A DNA stretch of 64,000 nt from Flavobacterium urumqiense (lineage in GTDB: Bacteria; Bacteroidota; Bacteroidia; Flavobacteriales; Flavobacteriaceae), in NCBI RefSeq assembly GCF_900108015.1, contig NZ_FNVP01000001.1, forward strand, positions 1 through 64,000, given 5' to 3'. The position numbers and the translations under genes are program-made. Of the stretch, positions 34,999 to 42,070 are shown in pieces (the stretch's first letter is position 1; each line of letters starts with the position of its first letter). Below the pieces are notes generated by a model. That model was not told where the DNA came from and searched no databases. It saw nothing but the letters and a program-made list of their open reading frames with translations.

Positions 34999-35856
34999 TT
35001 ACTTTTTTACATTAATTCCGTTTAATATTTCTTTTATTTTATTGACACTTTGCATTTCATTGTAAATAGCATCGTAATCTTCCTTTTCTAATAATTCTTT
35101 AAATTTTGACAAATTCGAAATGTATTCCTCCAATGTTTTTACCACCTGTTTCCTGTTTTGTTTAAAAATAGGCGTCCACATCGCCGGGGAACTTTTGGCC
35201 AAACGAACGGTGCTTTCAAAACCGGAACCTGCCATATCAAAAATATCCTGTTCGTGTTTCTCTTTATCGATTACCGTTTTTCCAAGCATAAAGGCACTAA
35301 TATGAGACAGATGCGACACATAAGCAATGTGTTTATCATGTGATTTTGGATCCATGTAGCGAATTCTCATTCCCAATGCCGTAAAAAGTTCCAACGCCTT
35401 TTCCTGTAACTTGAAAGTTGTTTTCTCCACCTCACAAATAATATTGGTTTTCCCTTGAAACAATCCTTTTATCGCCGCAGAAGGTCCTGAAAACTCCGTT
35501 CCTGCTATAGGATGCGTGGCTATAAAATTTCTCCTTTTGGCGTGATTGACAACCGCTTCGCAAATGGGCATTTTAGTAGAACCAACTTCAAAAACGATCG
35601 TAGTATCACCGATTACATCTAAAACTTTCGGTAAAACTAACAATGCAACATCAACAGGAACCGAAACAATCACAAAATCTGCATCCACTAAATCATCAAA
35701 TGTAGCACCAGCATCAACAACTCCTAAAGCTATCGCTTCTGCCAAATGACTTTCGTTGTTGTCAATCCCGTAAATTTTGGCGTCCGGATGCAATGTTTTA
35801 ATGTCCAATACCATCGAACCGCCTATCAAGCCTATTCCTATTACAAATACTTTCAT
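34999..35856 (-). CDS. tyrA: Prephenate dehydrogenase
   Basis: A 285-residue NAD(P)-dependent enzyme making 4-hydroxyphenylpyruvate from prephenate. The N-terminal Rossmann motif is VFVIGIGLIGGSMVLDIK. Later blocks are FVIVSVPVDVALLVLPKVL, FIATHPIAGTEFSGPSAA (about 113-130), SHLSHISAFMLGKTV and MAGSGFESTVRLAKSSPAMW. There is no chorismate mutase or ACT domain, consistent with the mutase being fused to DAHP synthase next door. Its start is 138 nt after the aminotransferase stop; that gap contains a roughly 80-nt repeat (35872-35950). Confidence 0.93.
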   Translation of the reverse strand: MKVFVIGIGLIGGSMVLDIKTLHPDAKIYGIDNNESHLAEAIALGVVDAGATFDDLVDADFVIVSVPVDVALLVLPKVLDVIGDTTIVFEVGSTKMPICEAVVNHAKRRNFIATHPIAGTEFSGPSAAIKGLFQGKTNIICEVEKTTFKLQEKALELFTALGMRIRYMDPKSHDKHIAYVSHLSHISAFMLGKTVIDKEKHEQDIFDMAGSGFESTVRLAKSSPAMWTPIFKQNRKQVVKTLEEYISNLSKFKELLEKEDYDAIYNEMQSVNKIKEILNGINVKK

Positions 35857-35871
35857 TTCCTATTTTTTTGT

Positions 35872-35950
35872 AGCTAATCCTGCTATTCGTTTCAATCTTT
35901 TACTTTTAAAGAAAAAAGTAAAAGGATTTTCACTACTATCAGGGCTAGGA
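35872..35950 (-). repeat. Flavobacterial-type ~85-nt intergenic repeat inside the aromatic operon
   Basis: On the minus strand it reads CCTAGCCCTGATAGTAGTGA, AAATCCTTTTAC, a hairpin, AAAAGATTGAAACGAATAGC, AGGATTAGCT. It matches the copy at 40826-40910 (plus) and, less well, 46651-46752. It lies between the aminotransferase and tyrA genes and forms a hairpin in the operon mRNA. Confidence 0.65.
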
Positions 35951-35994
35951 CATCTCGTAATTCAGACGTTTATTTTTCCTAAAACAGCTGTTTT

Positions 35995-37143
35995 TTAAGC
36001 AAATCTGTCAATAGCTTCCTGTACTTTTTCTTCTTTTACACACAATGCAAATCGAATATAACCTTCACCATTACTTCCAAAAATAGTTCCCGGCGTAATA
36101 AAAATTGATTTGTCATATAAAATTTCGTCAATGAATTTTTCCGCTGATGCGATTCCGTCCGGCAATTTTGCCCAAACAAATAATCCTACGCCTTCTTTAT
36201 AAACTTTACAACCCAATTTCTCTGCCAGTTGCTCGGTAAGAATTCGGCGTTTTTTATAAATCGCATTCATCGATTCAAACCAAGCCTTGTCACTTTTCAA
36301 AGCTTCAATTGCTCCTTTCTGAATCCCATAAAACATACCACTGTCCATGTTGCTTTTCACTTTTAGTACAGCATCAATACATGCTGCATTTCCTAAAACC
36401 ATTCCAACTCTCCAGCCCGCCATATTAAACGTTTTACTCAAAGAATTTAATTCTAAAGCCACGTCTTTTGCGCCTTCCACTTGCAACAAACTCATCGGAT
36501 TATCGTTCAAAACAAAACTATACGGATTGTCATTTACCAACAAAATATTATGCTTTTTAACGAAAGCCACCAATTTTTCAAAAAGCTCTAAACTTCCTCT
36601 TGCTCCTGTTGGCATGTGCGGATAACCAATCCACATGATTTTTACTTTCGATAAATCTAATTTCTCTAACGCTTCAAAATCAGGCTCCCAGTTGTTCCCC
36701 GCTTTTAAATCATAATAAACTGGAACAGCTCCCACAAGATTAGTCACCGAAGTATACGTTGGATAACCCGGATTAGGAATTAATACCTGATCTCCTTCAT
36801 TCAAGAAGGCTAATGAAATATGCATAATTCCTTCTTTGGAACCCATTAAAGGTAAAATTTCATTAGCTGGGTTCAACGCTACTTGATAGTTGTTCTGATA
36901 AAAATCAGCCATTCCCTGTCGCAATTCCGGCAACCCCTGATAACTCTGGTATTGATGTGCATTTTCATCTTGCATTGCCAAAACCATTGCATCAATAACC
37001 GCTTGTGACGGCTGTAAATCCGGACTTCCAATTCCCATATTAATAATTGGTTTACCCTCAGAAGCCAGTTGTCTTACTTCTCTTAGTTTTGAGGAGAAAT
37101 AGTATTCTTCAATTATATCGAGACGTTTAGCGGTTGTAATCAT
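35995..37143 (-). CDS. PLP-dependent aminotransferase (aromatic/class I-II)
   Basis: A 382-residue fold-type I aminotransferase. It has INMGIGSPDLQPSQAVIDAM, YQSYQGLPELRQGMADFY, LIPNPGYPTYTSVTNLVGA, and the PLP lysine in LNSLSKTFNMAGWRVGMVLG (about 230-249). The position between pheA (ATGA overlap at 37140-37143) and tyrA suggests it transaminates phenylpyruvate and hydroxyphenylpyruvate, or prephenate itself. Specificity cannot be read directly. The next gene follows after a repeat-containing gap. Confidence 0.88.
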   Translation of the reverse strand: MITTAKRLDIIEEYYFSSKLREVRQLASEGKPIINMGIGSPDLQPSQAVIDAMVLAMQDENAHQYQSYQGLPELRQGMADFYQNNYQVALNPANEILPLMGSKEGIMHISLAFLNEGDQVLIPNPGYPTYTSVTNLVGAVPVYYDLKAGNNWEPDFEALEKLDLSKVKIMWIGYPHMPTGARGSLELFEKLVAFVKKHNILLVNDNPYSFVLNDNPMSLLQVEGAKDVALELNSLSKTFNMAGWRVGMVLGNAACIDAVLKVKSNMDSGMFYGIQKGAIEALKSDKAWFESMNAIYKKRRILTEQLAEKLGCKVYKEGVGLFVWAKLPDGIASAEKFIDEILYDKSIFITPGTIFGSNGEGYIRFALCVKEEKVQEAIDRFA

Positions 37144-37967
37144 GGTTTTGTATTTTTATATTCACCTAAAACTTTAAAGTATTCTGCCATAATAGTCAAT
37201 AATGCTTTTGCCTTTGCATAATCTTCATATTTTTCGAAAGTAACATCCACAAAAAAGGAATATTTCCAAGGTGTTTCTATTTTTGGCAACGATTGTATCT
37301 TGGTTAAATTAAGTTTACAGTCACTCATTACATTCAGAACTGCTGCTAAACTTCCACGCTTATGATCCAATTCAAATTTAATGGATGCTCTGTTTATTTC
37401 ATTTTTAGAAACAAAATTATCAGCTTTATTAATGATAACAAATCGTGTCATATTATTATTAATCGTCTGAATTTCTGGAGCCAAAATTACTAAATCATAC
37501 ATTTCAGAAGCTGTTTTGCTCGCAATTGCCGCGATGCCTTTTAACTGATTTTGATGAATTCTTCTTGCCGTTTCAGCAGTGTCTTTGTCTTCGACTAATT
37601 TTATATTTGGATATTTTTTTAGAAATTCCATACATTGCAACAATGCCATCGGATGCGAATGTACTTCCAGAATATCTTCTATTTTTTGGCCTTTTAAAGC
37701 CATAAAATTTTGATGAATATCTAAATAATGTTCCCCAATTATGTGAAGATTATTTTTATCAATTAAAGCGTAATTCGGGATTATTGGTCCCGCAATAGAA
37801 TTTTCTATCGCCATAACTGCCTGATCTGATTTGCCTGACATTAGACTATCAATCAATTCCTCAAAAGACAAACATTCATCTACCTCAACATTTTGATAGT
37901 AATATTCCTGAGCAACTTGATGATGAAAAGAGCCTTTTATACCCTGTATTGCAATTTTTGCATTCAT
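37140..37967 (-). CDS. pheA: Prephenate dehydratase
   Basis: A 275-residue monofunctional prephenate dehydratase making phenylpyruvate. It starts MNAKIAIQGIKGSFHHQVA. The catalytic region holds AVMAIENSIAGPIIPNYALI (about 57-76) and MTRFVIINK (TRF motif). A C-terminal ACT domain (about 185-265, SIKFELDHKRGSLAAVLNVM, ESLP-like IQSLPKIETPWKYSF) is the usual phenylalanine feedback site. The frame is open 13 codons further upstream, but that extension would run across the T-run of an attenuator terminator; ATG at 37967 fits the family start. It heads an aromatic amino acid operon under a leader-peptide attenuator (37985-38125). Confidence 0.93.
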   Translation of the reverse strand: MNAKIAIQGIKGSFHHQVAQEYYYQNVEVDECLSFEELIDSLMSGKSDQAVMAIENSIAGPIIPNYALIDKNNLHIIGEHYLDIHQNFMALKGQKIEDILEVHSHPMALLQCMEFLKKYPNIKLVEDKDTAETARRIHQNQLKGIAAIASKTASEMYDLVILAPEIQTINNNMTRFVIINKADNFVSKNEINRASIKFELDHKRGSLAAVLNVMSDCKLNLTKIQSLPKIETPWKYSFFVDVTFEKYEDYAKAKALLTIMAEYFKVLGEYKNTKP

Positions 37968-37984
37968 ATTCCAAACTTTTAAGC

Positions 37985-38013
37985 AAAAAAAAATCCCGAT
38001 TTTCATCGGGATT
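37985..38013 (-). terminator. Attenuator terminator upstream of pheA
   Basis: On the minus strand AATCCCGAT-GAAA-ATCGGGATT (38013 to 37992) forms a perfect 9-bp stem with a GNRA-like loop, directly followed by nine T (37993 to 37985). The pheA ATG is only 18 nt beyond, so it is a leader terminator, not the end of another gene. Its 5' arm is also complementary to a leader segment at 38060-38067 (see the regulatory entry). Confidence 0.85.
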
Positions 38014-38067
38014 GTATATTTATAGTATCAATTTAATTTTATAATCAAATAACCATATAACAATCCC
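38008..38067 (-). promoter_or_regulatory. Antiterminator pairing of the phe/tyr attenuator
   Basis: GGGATTGT at 38067-38060 (inside the leader-peptide reading frame, after the aromatic cluster) is perfectly complementary to ACAATCCC at 38015-38008, the 5' side of the terminator. Allowing one bulged T, pairing extends to 12 bp (GGGATTGT-T-ATAT with ATATACAATCCC). The two structures exclude each other: a ribosome stalled on aromatic codons would allow the antiterminator and read-through into pheA. Confidence 0.78.
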
Positions 38068-38125
38068 TTTCTACTTTCCAGAAGAAATAATAAGAGTTGC
38101 TAAAATAAAATCGGTTACTCAACAT
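38045..38125 (-). CDS. Aromatic-rich leader peptide of the pheA operon
   Basis: A 26-codon frame from ATG (38125-38123) to TGA (38047-38045). Its centre reads RFYFSNSYYFFWK: eight aromatic residues in eleven (Phe, Tyr, Phe, Tyr, Tyr, Phe, Phe, Trp). It lies between a promoter-like pair of boxes and an intrinsic terminator, with an antiterminator segment placed just after the aromatic codons. This is the architecture of the enterobacterial pheA, trp and his leaders, where stalling on scarce charged tRNA lets transcription continue. The peptide itself has no function expected beyond being translated. All pieces are seen in the sequence; the regulatory effect is inferred. Confidence 0.82.
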   Translation of the reverse strand: MLSNRFYFSNSYYFFWKVERDCYMVI

Positions 38126-38156
38126 GATAATGTTTTTTTTTGCATTAACTACTCTG

Positions 38157-38188
38157 CGAATGTATTAATAATTTCCAGCTAACCCAAA
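38157..38188 (-). promoter_or_regulatory. Candidate promoter of the pheA operon leader
   Basis: On the minus strand TTTG (38188-38185), a 20-nt spacer and TACATTCG (38164-38157) fit the Bacteroidota promoter TTTG-N19-21-TAnnTTTG with one mismatch. The predicted start would be about 25 nt before the leader-peptide ATG. The rest of 38189-38361 is AT-rich; a duplicated AAAAAGGAGATT is the only other visible word. Confidence 0.5.
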
Positions 38189-38361
38189 AAAAAAGGAGAT
38201 TTTATTAAACAAAAAGGAGATTCGCTAAAAAACTGGTTATTAATTATATAATGTTTAAAAAAAAGACTTTTAAAATCCTTTTTGGTTAGTCCTCATTTCA
38301 GACTTTAGAGAAACAAAACATTATTTTTAACAATCCATCTTAAAAATTAAGCTATTAATTT

Positions 38362-39597
38362 TTAAGTAAGCCATCTTTTCCCTTCCGCAATTCGGGTAAT
38401 CAACATCGATGAAACGACATCTCCATTGGCATTCAATAAAGTAGCCATTGGATCCACTAAAGTCCCCACAATCATAGCTGCCGGTAATGCTTGCTCCATT
38501 GGGAAACCATAAATTGTAATAGCCAAAATCTCTCCTATGTAACCCCCATTTGGAATTCCACCTTCAACCACCGAAACGATTACTGTAATGCCTAACGCTA
38601 ACAATAAAGTGTGAGGATCCGTAAAATCCTTGCCAAACATGGCGAAAATAACCGCGATCTTTATAATTGACGACATACTCGAACCGTCTTTATGCAAAGG
38701 CGCTCCTAATGGTATTGCAATATTGCGAATGTGTGCCGGTATATTCATTTTCTCCGCTGCTTTTAAATTTGCTGGAATTGTCGCAATGCTGCTACAGGTC
38801 CCCAAAGCTGTTAATGACGGTGTAATATTATTTTTCCAAAACAATGTAAATCCTAATTTTCCTCCAGCGATAAAAGCGTACAAACTAAAAAATACAATAA
38901 AGTAAAAAGCACAAACCGCATAATAAAGTCCTAATGGTTTTGCATAAGCCCCGAATAATTGCGGTCCAAATATCCCTACCTGATAAGCAAAGTACGCCCC
39001 TAATCCTATTGGAGCGGTTTTCATTATCAAATGCAGCAATTGTTTCATTACTTCGTTTCCTGAATTTAGAAAATCCCTAAAACTGGCTCCTTTTTCCCCT
39101 GACCGCAAACTGGCAAACCCTATTAAAAAAGAAAATATAATTAAAGCTAACATGCTTTTTCGAGAAAGCAATTCATAAAAATCACCCGCTGTAAGCAATT
39201 GGGTAATTTGTGATCCTGCATTACCGCTTTGAATACTTTCTAATGGTATTTTTGAAATGATGATATCTTGGTGAATCGGAAAAAGCAGCACTCCAATAAT
39301 CATTAATATTGCCGAAATAAGTACGGTACTTAAAAACACCCCAATGACAATTGCAAACAATTTTCCCAGTTTCTCCGTTTTTTCTAAATTGGCAATCGAA
39401 GATGCAATCGTAAAAAATATCAACGGGATAATTGCGGTAAACAGTAAATTTAAGAATATATCACCTAATGGTTTGATGATTTCTACACCTTTTCCAAAAA
39501 CTAATCCTAATATACTTCCGGCTATAATTCCGCATAATAACCATATAATACCACTGTATGTTTTAAACAAACTTGATTTCCCGCCTTGTTGATCCAT
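38362..39597 (-). CDS. Dicarboxylate/amino acid:cation symporter (DAACS/SLC1 family)
   Basis: A 411-residue inner-membrane sodium- or proton-coupled carrier for dicarboxylates or acidic amino acids. About eight membrane segments are visible. The transport core has ALGTCSSIATIPANLKAAEK (the serine-rich hairpin, shifted from the usual SSSxATLP), GAPLHKDGSSMSSIIKIAVI and VVEGGIPNGGYIGE. The end VDPMATLLNANGDVVSSMLI is typical. Monocistronic between the attenuated operon and gldA. Substrate class is inferred from the family. Confidence 0.88.
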   Translation of the reverse strand: MDQQGGKSSLFKTYSGIIWLLCGIIAGSILGLVFGKGVEIIKPLGDIFLNLLFTAIIPLIFFTIASSIANLEKTEKLGKLFAIVIGVFLSTVLISAILMIIGVLLFPIHQDIIISKIPLESIQSGNAGSQITQLLTAGDFYELLSRKSMLALIIFSFLIGFASLRSGEKGASFRDFLNSGNEVMKQLLHLIMKTAPIGLGAYFAYQVGIFGPQLFGAYAKPLGLYYAVCAFYFIVFFSLYAFIAGGKLGFTLFWKNNITPSLTALGTCSSIATIPANLKAAEKMNIPAHIRNIAIPLGAPLHKDGSSMSSIIKIAVIFAMFGKDFTDPHTLLLALGITVIVSVVEGGIPNGGYIGEILAITIYGFPMEQALPAAMIVGTLVDPMATLLNANGDVVSSMLITRIAEGKRWLT

Positions 39598-39751
39598 GTT
39601 TTTTAATTTTCTATAAATATATAAATCTAAATGAGAAACACTCCCACCATTATTAAACTTAAAAGCGCTGAAAATACCGTTTTAGATATCTTGCATTGAA
39701 AATTAATAAATCAAAGATTATTCTGTTTACTTTTGCAACAAATAAAATTCC

Positions 39752-40651
39752 ATGTCAATAGAAGTAAATAATATATCAAAAAGTTATGGTGCCCAAAAAG
39801 CACTAGATAACATTTCGTTTTCTATAAAAAAAGGAGAAATCGTTGGTTTTTTGGGTCCAAATGGAGCAGGAAAATCAACTTTAATGAAAATATTGACCAC
39901 ATACATTAATGCCGATGAAGGTTCTGCAATGGTAAATGGGCATGATGTAAATACCAACCAAAAGGCAGTACAACTTTCTATTGGTTATTTGCCGGAGCAC
40001 AATCCGCTCTATTTGGATTTGTATGTGAGAGAATATTTGGCTTTTAATGCTGATGTCTATAAAGTAGCTAAATCCCGTATTGAAGAAGTAATTCAATTGA
40101 CCGGCTTACGCACCGAAAGTCATAAAAAATTGGGGCAATTATCCAAAGGATATCGTCAGCGCGTAGGTCTTGCCAACGCTTTATTGCACAATCCCGATGT
40201 TTTGATTTTGGATGAACCAACAACCGGATTAGACCCAAACCAATTGATTGAAATACGCAACGTAATTAAAAATGCAGGTAAGGACAAAACCGTTTTCCTT
40301 TCCACACATATTATGCAGGAAGTGGAAGCCATTTGCGACCGCGTGATTATCATCAATAACGGTAAAATTGTTACCGATAAAAAACTAGACAACTTAATCT
40401 CTGCCGACAAAGAACAGATTATCGAAGTAGAATTTGATTATAAAATTGAAGAACAAGCCATTGCTAAAATTGAAAATCTTGTTTCTTATAAAAATACCCA
40501 TGATATGATTTGGGAATTGACTTTCAAAGCAGACAAAGACATGCGCCCCGCCGTTTTTGATTTTGCCAATGCCAATGGTTTAAAAACGCTGCAACTGAAT
40601 CAGAAAAATAAAAATTTAGAGGCTGTTTTTAGAGAGATTACGAAAAAATAG
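39752..40651 (+). CDS. gldA: Gliding motility ABC transporter ATP-binding subunit GldA
   Basis: A 299-residue ABC ATPase. Walker A is LGPNGAGKSTLMKIL (about 35-49), the signature is LSKGYRQRVGLANALLHNP (about 134), and Walker B is VLILDEPTTGLDPNQL. Its N-terminus (ISKSYGAQKALDNISF) and the YLPEHNPLYLDLYVREYLAF block strongly match GldA, which with GldF and GldG is needed for gliding in Flavobacterium johnsoniae. gldF and gldG are not adjacent, as is common. The C-terminal 90 residues form the usual accessory domain. Confidence 0.9.
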   Translation: MSIEVNNISKSYGAQKALDNISFSIKKGEIVGFLGPNGAGKSTLMKILTTYINADEGSAMVNGHDVNTNQKAVQLSIGYLPEHNPLYLDLYVREYLAFNADVYKVAKSRIEEVIQLTGLRTESHKKLGQLSKGYRQRVGLANALLHNPDVLILDEPTTGLDPNQLIEIRNVIKNAGKDKTVFLSTHIMQEVEAICDRVIIINNGKIVTDKKLDNLISADKEQIIEVEFDYKIEEQAIAKIENLVSYKNTHDMIWELTFKADKDMRPAVFDFANANGLKTLQLNQKNKNLEAVFREITKK

Positions 40652-40715
40652 TAATCAGTGTTCAGCCGCAGTTTGCAGATGAAAAATACTAGCCATTTAT
40701 AATATTTATACCGTT

Positions 40716-40781
40716 TGATTTGTCATTCCGATGAAGGAGAAATCTACACAATAAATTTCTTCCTTCGCCCGAATGACAAAT
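40716..40781. repeat. TTTGTCATTC fold-back repeat
   Basis: TTTGTCATTCCGATGAAGGA at the left pairs with TCCTTCGCCCGAATGACAAA at the right around an AT-rich centre, giving a long imperfect hairpin. A partial relative (GTCATTGCGAGGAACGAAGT and GTCATTCCGCTCGCG) lies at 45350-45428. Confidence 0.65.
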
Positions 40782-40825
40782 TTACGAGAATTTGGAATGG
40801 AAAAAGATTTTGATAACCATAAAAT

Positions 40826-40910
40826 CCCTAGCCCAGATAGCAGTGAAAATCCTTTTCTTATCTCGTTTTTTGAGACAAGAAAAGATTGTAACGAATAGCT
40901 GGAAAAAGCT
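40826..40910 (+). repeat. Flavobacterial-type ~85-nt repeat downstream of gldA
   Basis: CCTAGCCCAGATAGCAGTGA, AAATCCTTTTCTTATCTC, a TTTTTT loop, GAGACAAGAAAAGATTG, TAACGAATAGCTGGAAAAAG. Same family as 35872-35950 (inverted) and 46651-46752. It folds into a hairpin and may terminate both gldA and metF. Confidence 0.65.
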
Positions 40911-40911
40911 C

Positions 40912-41868
40912 CTAAAAAACCTTACTCGCTATTTGACGAATATTTTCTGATTTCCCCATAGAATAATAATGCAACACGGGAACGCCGGCCGCTTTCAATT
41001 CTAATGATTGTTGAATCGCCCATTCGATTCCTACTTGTCTGATGTCAGCATTGTTTTTGCATTGATCAACTGCATGAATTAAATCTTCAGGCAAATCAAT
41101 TCTGAAAATTTGGGGCAATACTTGCAGGTGTTTTTGAACCGCGATTGGCTTAATTCCGGGAATAATAGGTACGGTAATGCCCATTTCTCTGGCTTTCGCA
41201 ACAAACTCAAAGTATTTTGCATTGTCAAAAAACATTTGTGTCACCACATAATCCGCACCAGCATCTACCTTTTCTTTCAGCCTTTTTAAATCTGAAATTA
41301 AAGATGGAGATTCCAAATGCTTTTCCGGATAACCCGCAACTCCAATACAAAAATTGGCTTTATTATCAACATCCATTACATCGTGTAAATATTTTCCACA
41401 ATTCAATTGGTTGATTTGTTTCACCAAATCAACGGCAAAATCATTTCCTCCTTGTTTCGGAATAAAATATTGCTCGTCTTTCATCGCATCTCCGCGCAAG
41501 GCCATCACATTATCAATTCCTAAATAATGACAATCAACCAATAAATACTCTGTTTCTTCTTTGGTAAAACCACCGCAAAGCACATGAGGAACAGTATCTA
41601 CGTTATATTTATGCTTTATGGAAGCACAAATTCCAAGTGTTCCAGGACGCATTCTAGTCAGTTTCTTATCTAATAAACCGTTGCCTTTATCTACATAAAT
41701 ATACTCCTCGCGAGAAGTAGTAACGTCTATAAATGGCGGTTTGAACTCCATCAATGGATCAATATTATCGTATAATTCCTGAATGCTTTTGCCTTTTTGA
41801 GGCGGAATGATTTCAAAGGAGAATAAGGTATTTCCTTTGGCACCTTCTATATGTTGTGTTACTTTCAT
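40912..41868 (-). CDS. metF: Methylenetetrahydrofolate reductase (NAD(P)H)
   Basis: A 318-residue FAD-dependent TIM-barrel enzyme reducing 5,10-methylene-THF to 5-methyl-THF, the methyl donor for MetH next door. Blocks are LFSFEIIPPQKGKSIQELYD, PHVLCGGFTKEETEYLLVDC, NVMALRGD, FCIGVAGYPEKHLESPSL, VTQMFFDNAKYFEFV and IIPGIKPI. Its ATG (41866-41868) directly touches a GC-rich palindromic repeat copy (41869-41894), so the normal leader and ribosome-binding context have been replaced by a hairpin. It is the third gene of the metH(N)-metH(C)-metF unit under a SAM-I riboswitch. Confidence 0.94.
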   Translation of the reverse strand: MKVTQHIEGAKGNTLFSFEIIPPQKGKSIQELYDNIDPLMEFKPPFIDVTTSREEYIYVDKGNGLLDKKLTRMRPGTLGICASIKHKYNVDTVPHVLCGGFTKEETEYLLVDCHYLGIDNVMALRGDAMKDEQYFIPKQGGNDFAVDLVKQINQLNCGKYLHDVMDVDNKANFCIGVAGYPEKHLESPSLISDLKRLKEKVDAGADYVVTQMFFDNAKYFEFVAKAREMGITVPIIPGIKPIAVQKHLQVLPQIFRIDLPEDLIHAVDQCKNNADIRQVGIEWAIQQSLELKAAGVPVLHYYSMGKSENIRQIASKVF

Positions 41869-41894
41869 AGCCCCCTAGCCCCCGAAGGGGGAAT
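41869..41894 (+). repeat. GC-rich palindromic repeat, copy 1 (abuts metF start)
   Basis: AGCCCCCTAGCCCCCGAAGG followed by GGGAAT. The inner CCCCC-GAA-GGGGG folds. It forms an inverted pair with copy 2 (42045-42070), 150 nt away; the DNA between them is AT-rich and featureless. On the minus strand its last bases immediately precede the metF ATG. Confidence 0.85.
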
Positions 41895-42044
41895 TAAAGT
41901 CGTGCCTATAAAACACAGCGCAACTTGGTTAATAATTATATAATTTTTCAAGATTTTTTTATGTTATGTTGACAAAACAATTGAATTTATTGAATGTTAA
42001 GTGACTAATTTTTCCCAGCCCCAATTTTATTTACAAAGATTGGA

Positions 42045-42070
42045 GTTCCCCCTTTGGGGGTTAGGGGGCT
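42045..42070 (-). repeat. GC-rich palindromic repeat, copy 2 (contains metH stop)
   Basis: Inverted copy, read on the minus strand as AGCCCCCTAACCCCCAAAGG plus GGGAAC. Its terminal AG (minus strand sense TAG overlapping 42069-42071) supplies the last two bases of the metH stop codon. Confidence 0.85.

Noticed and set aside
37968..38006. Upstream start of pheA adding MKIGIFFCLKVW
   Set aside because: The extension is encoded by the T-run and 3' side of the attenuator terminator and is not part of the dehydratase family; ATG at 37967 fits.
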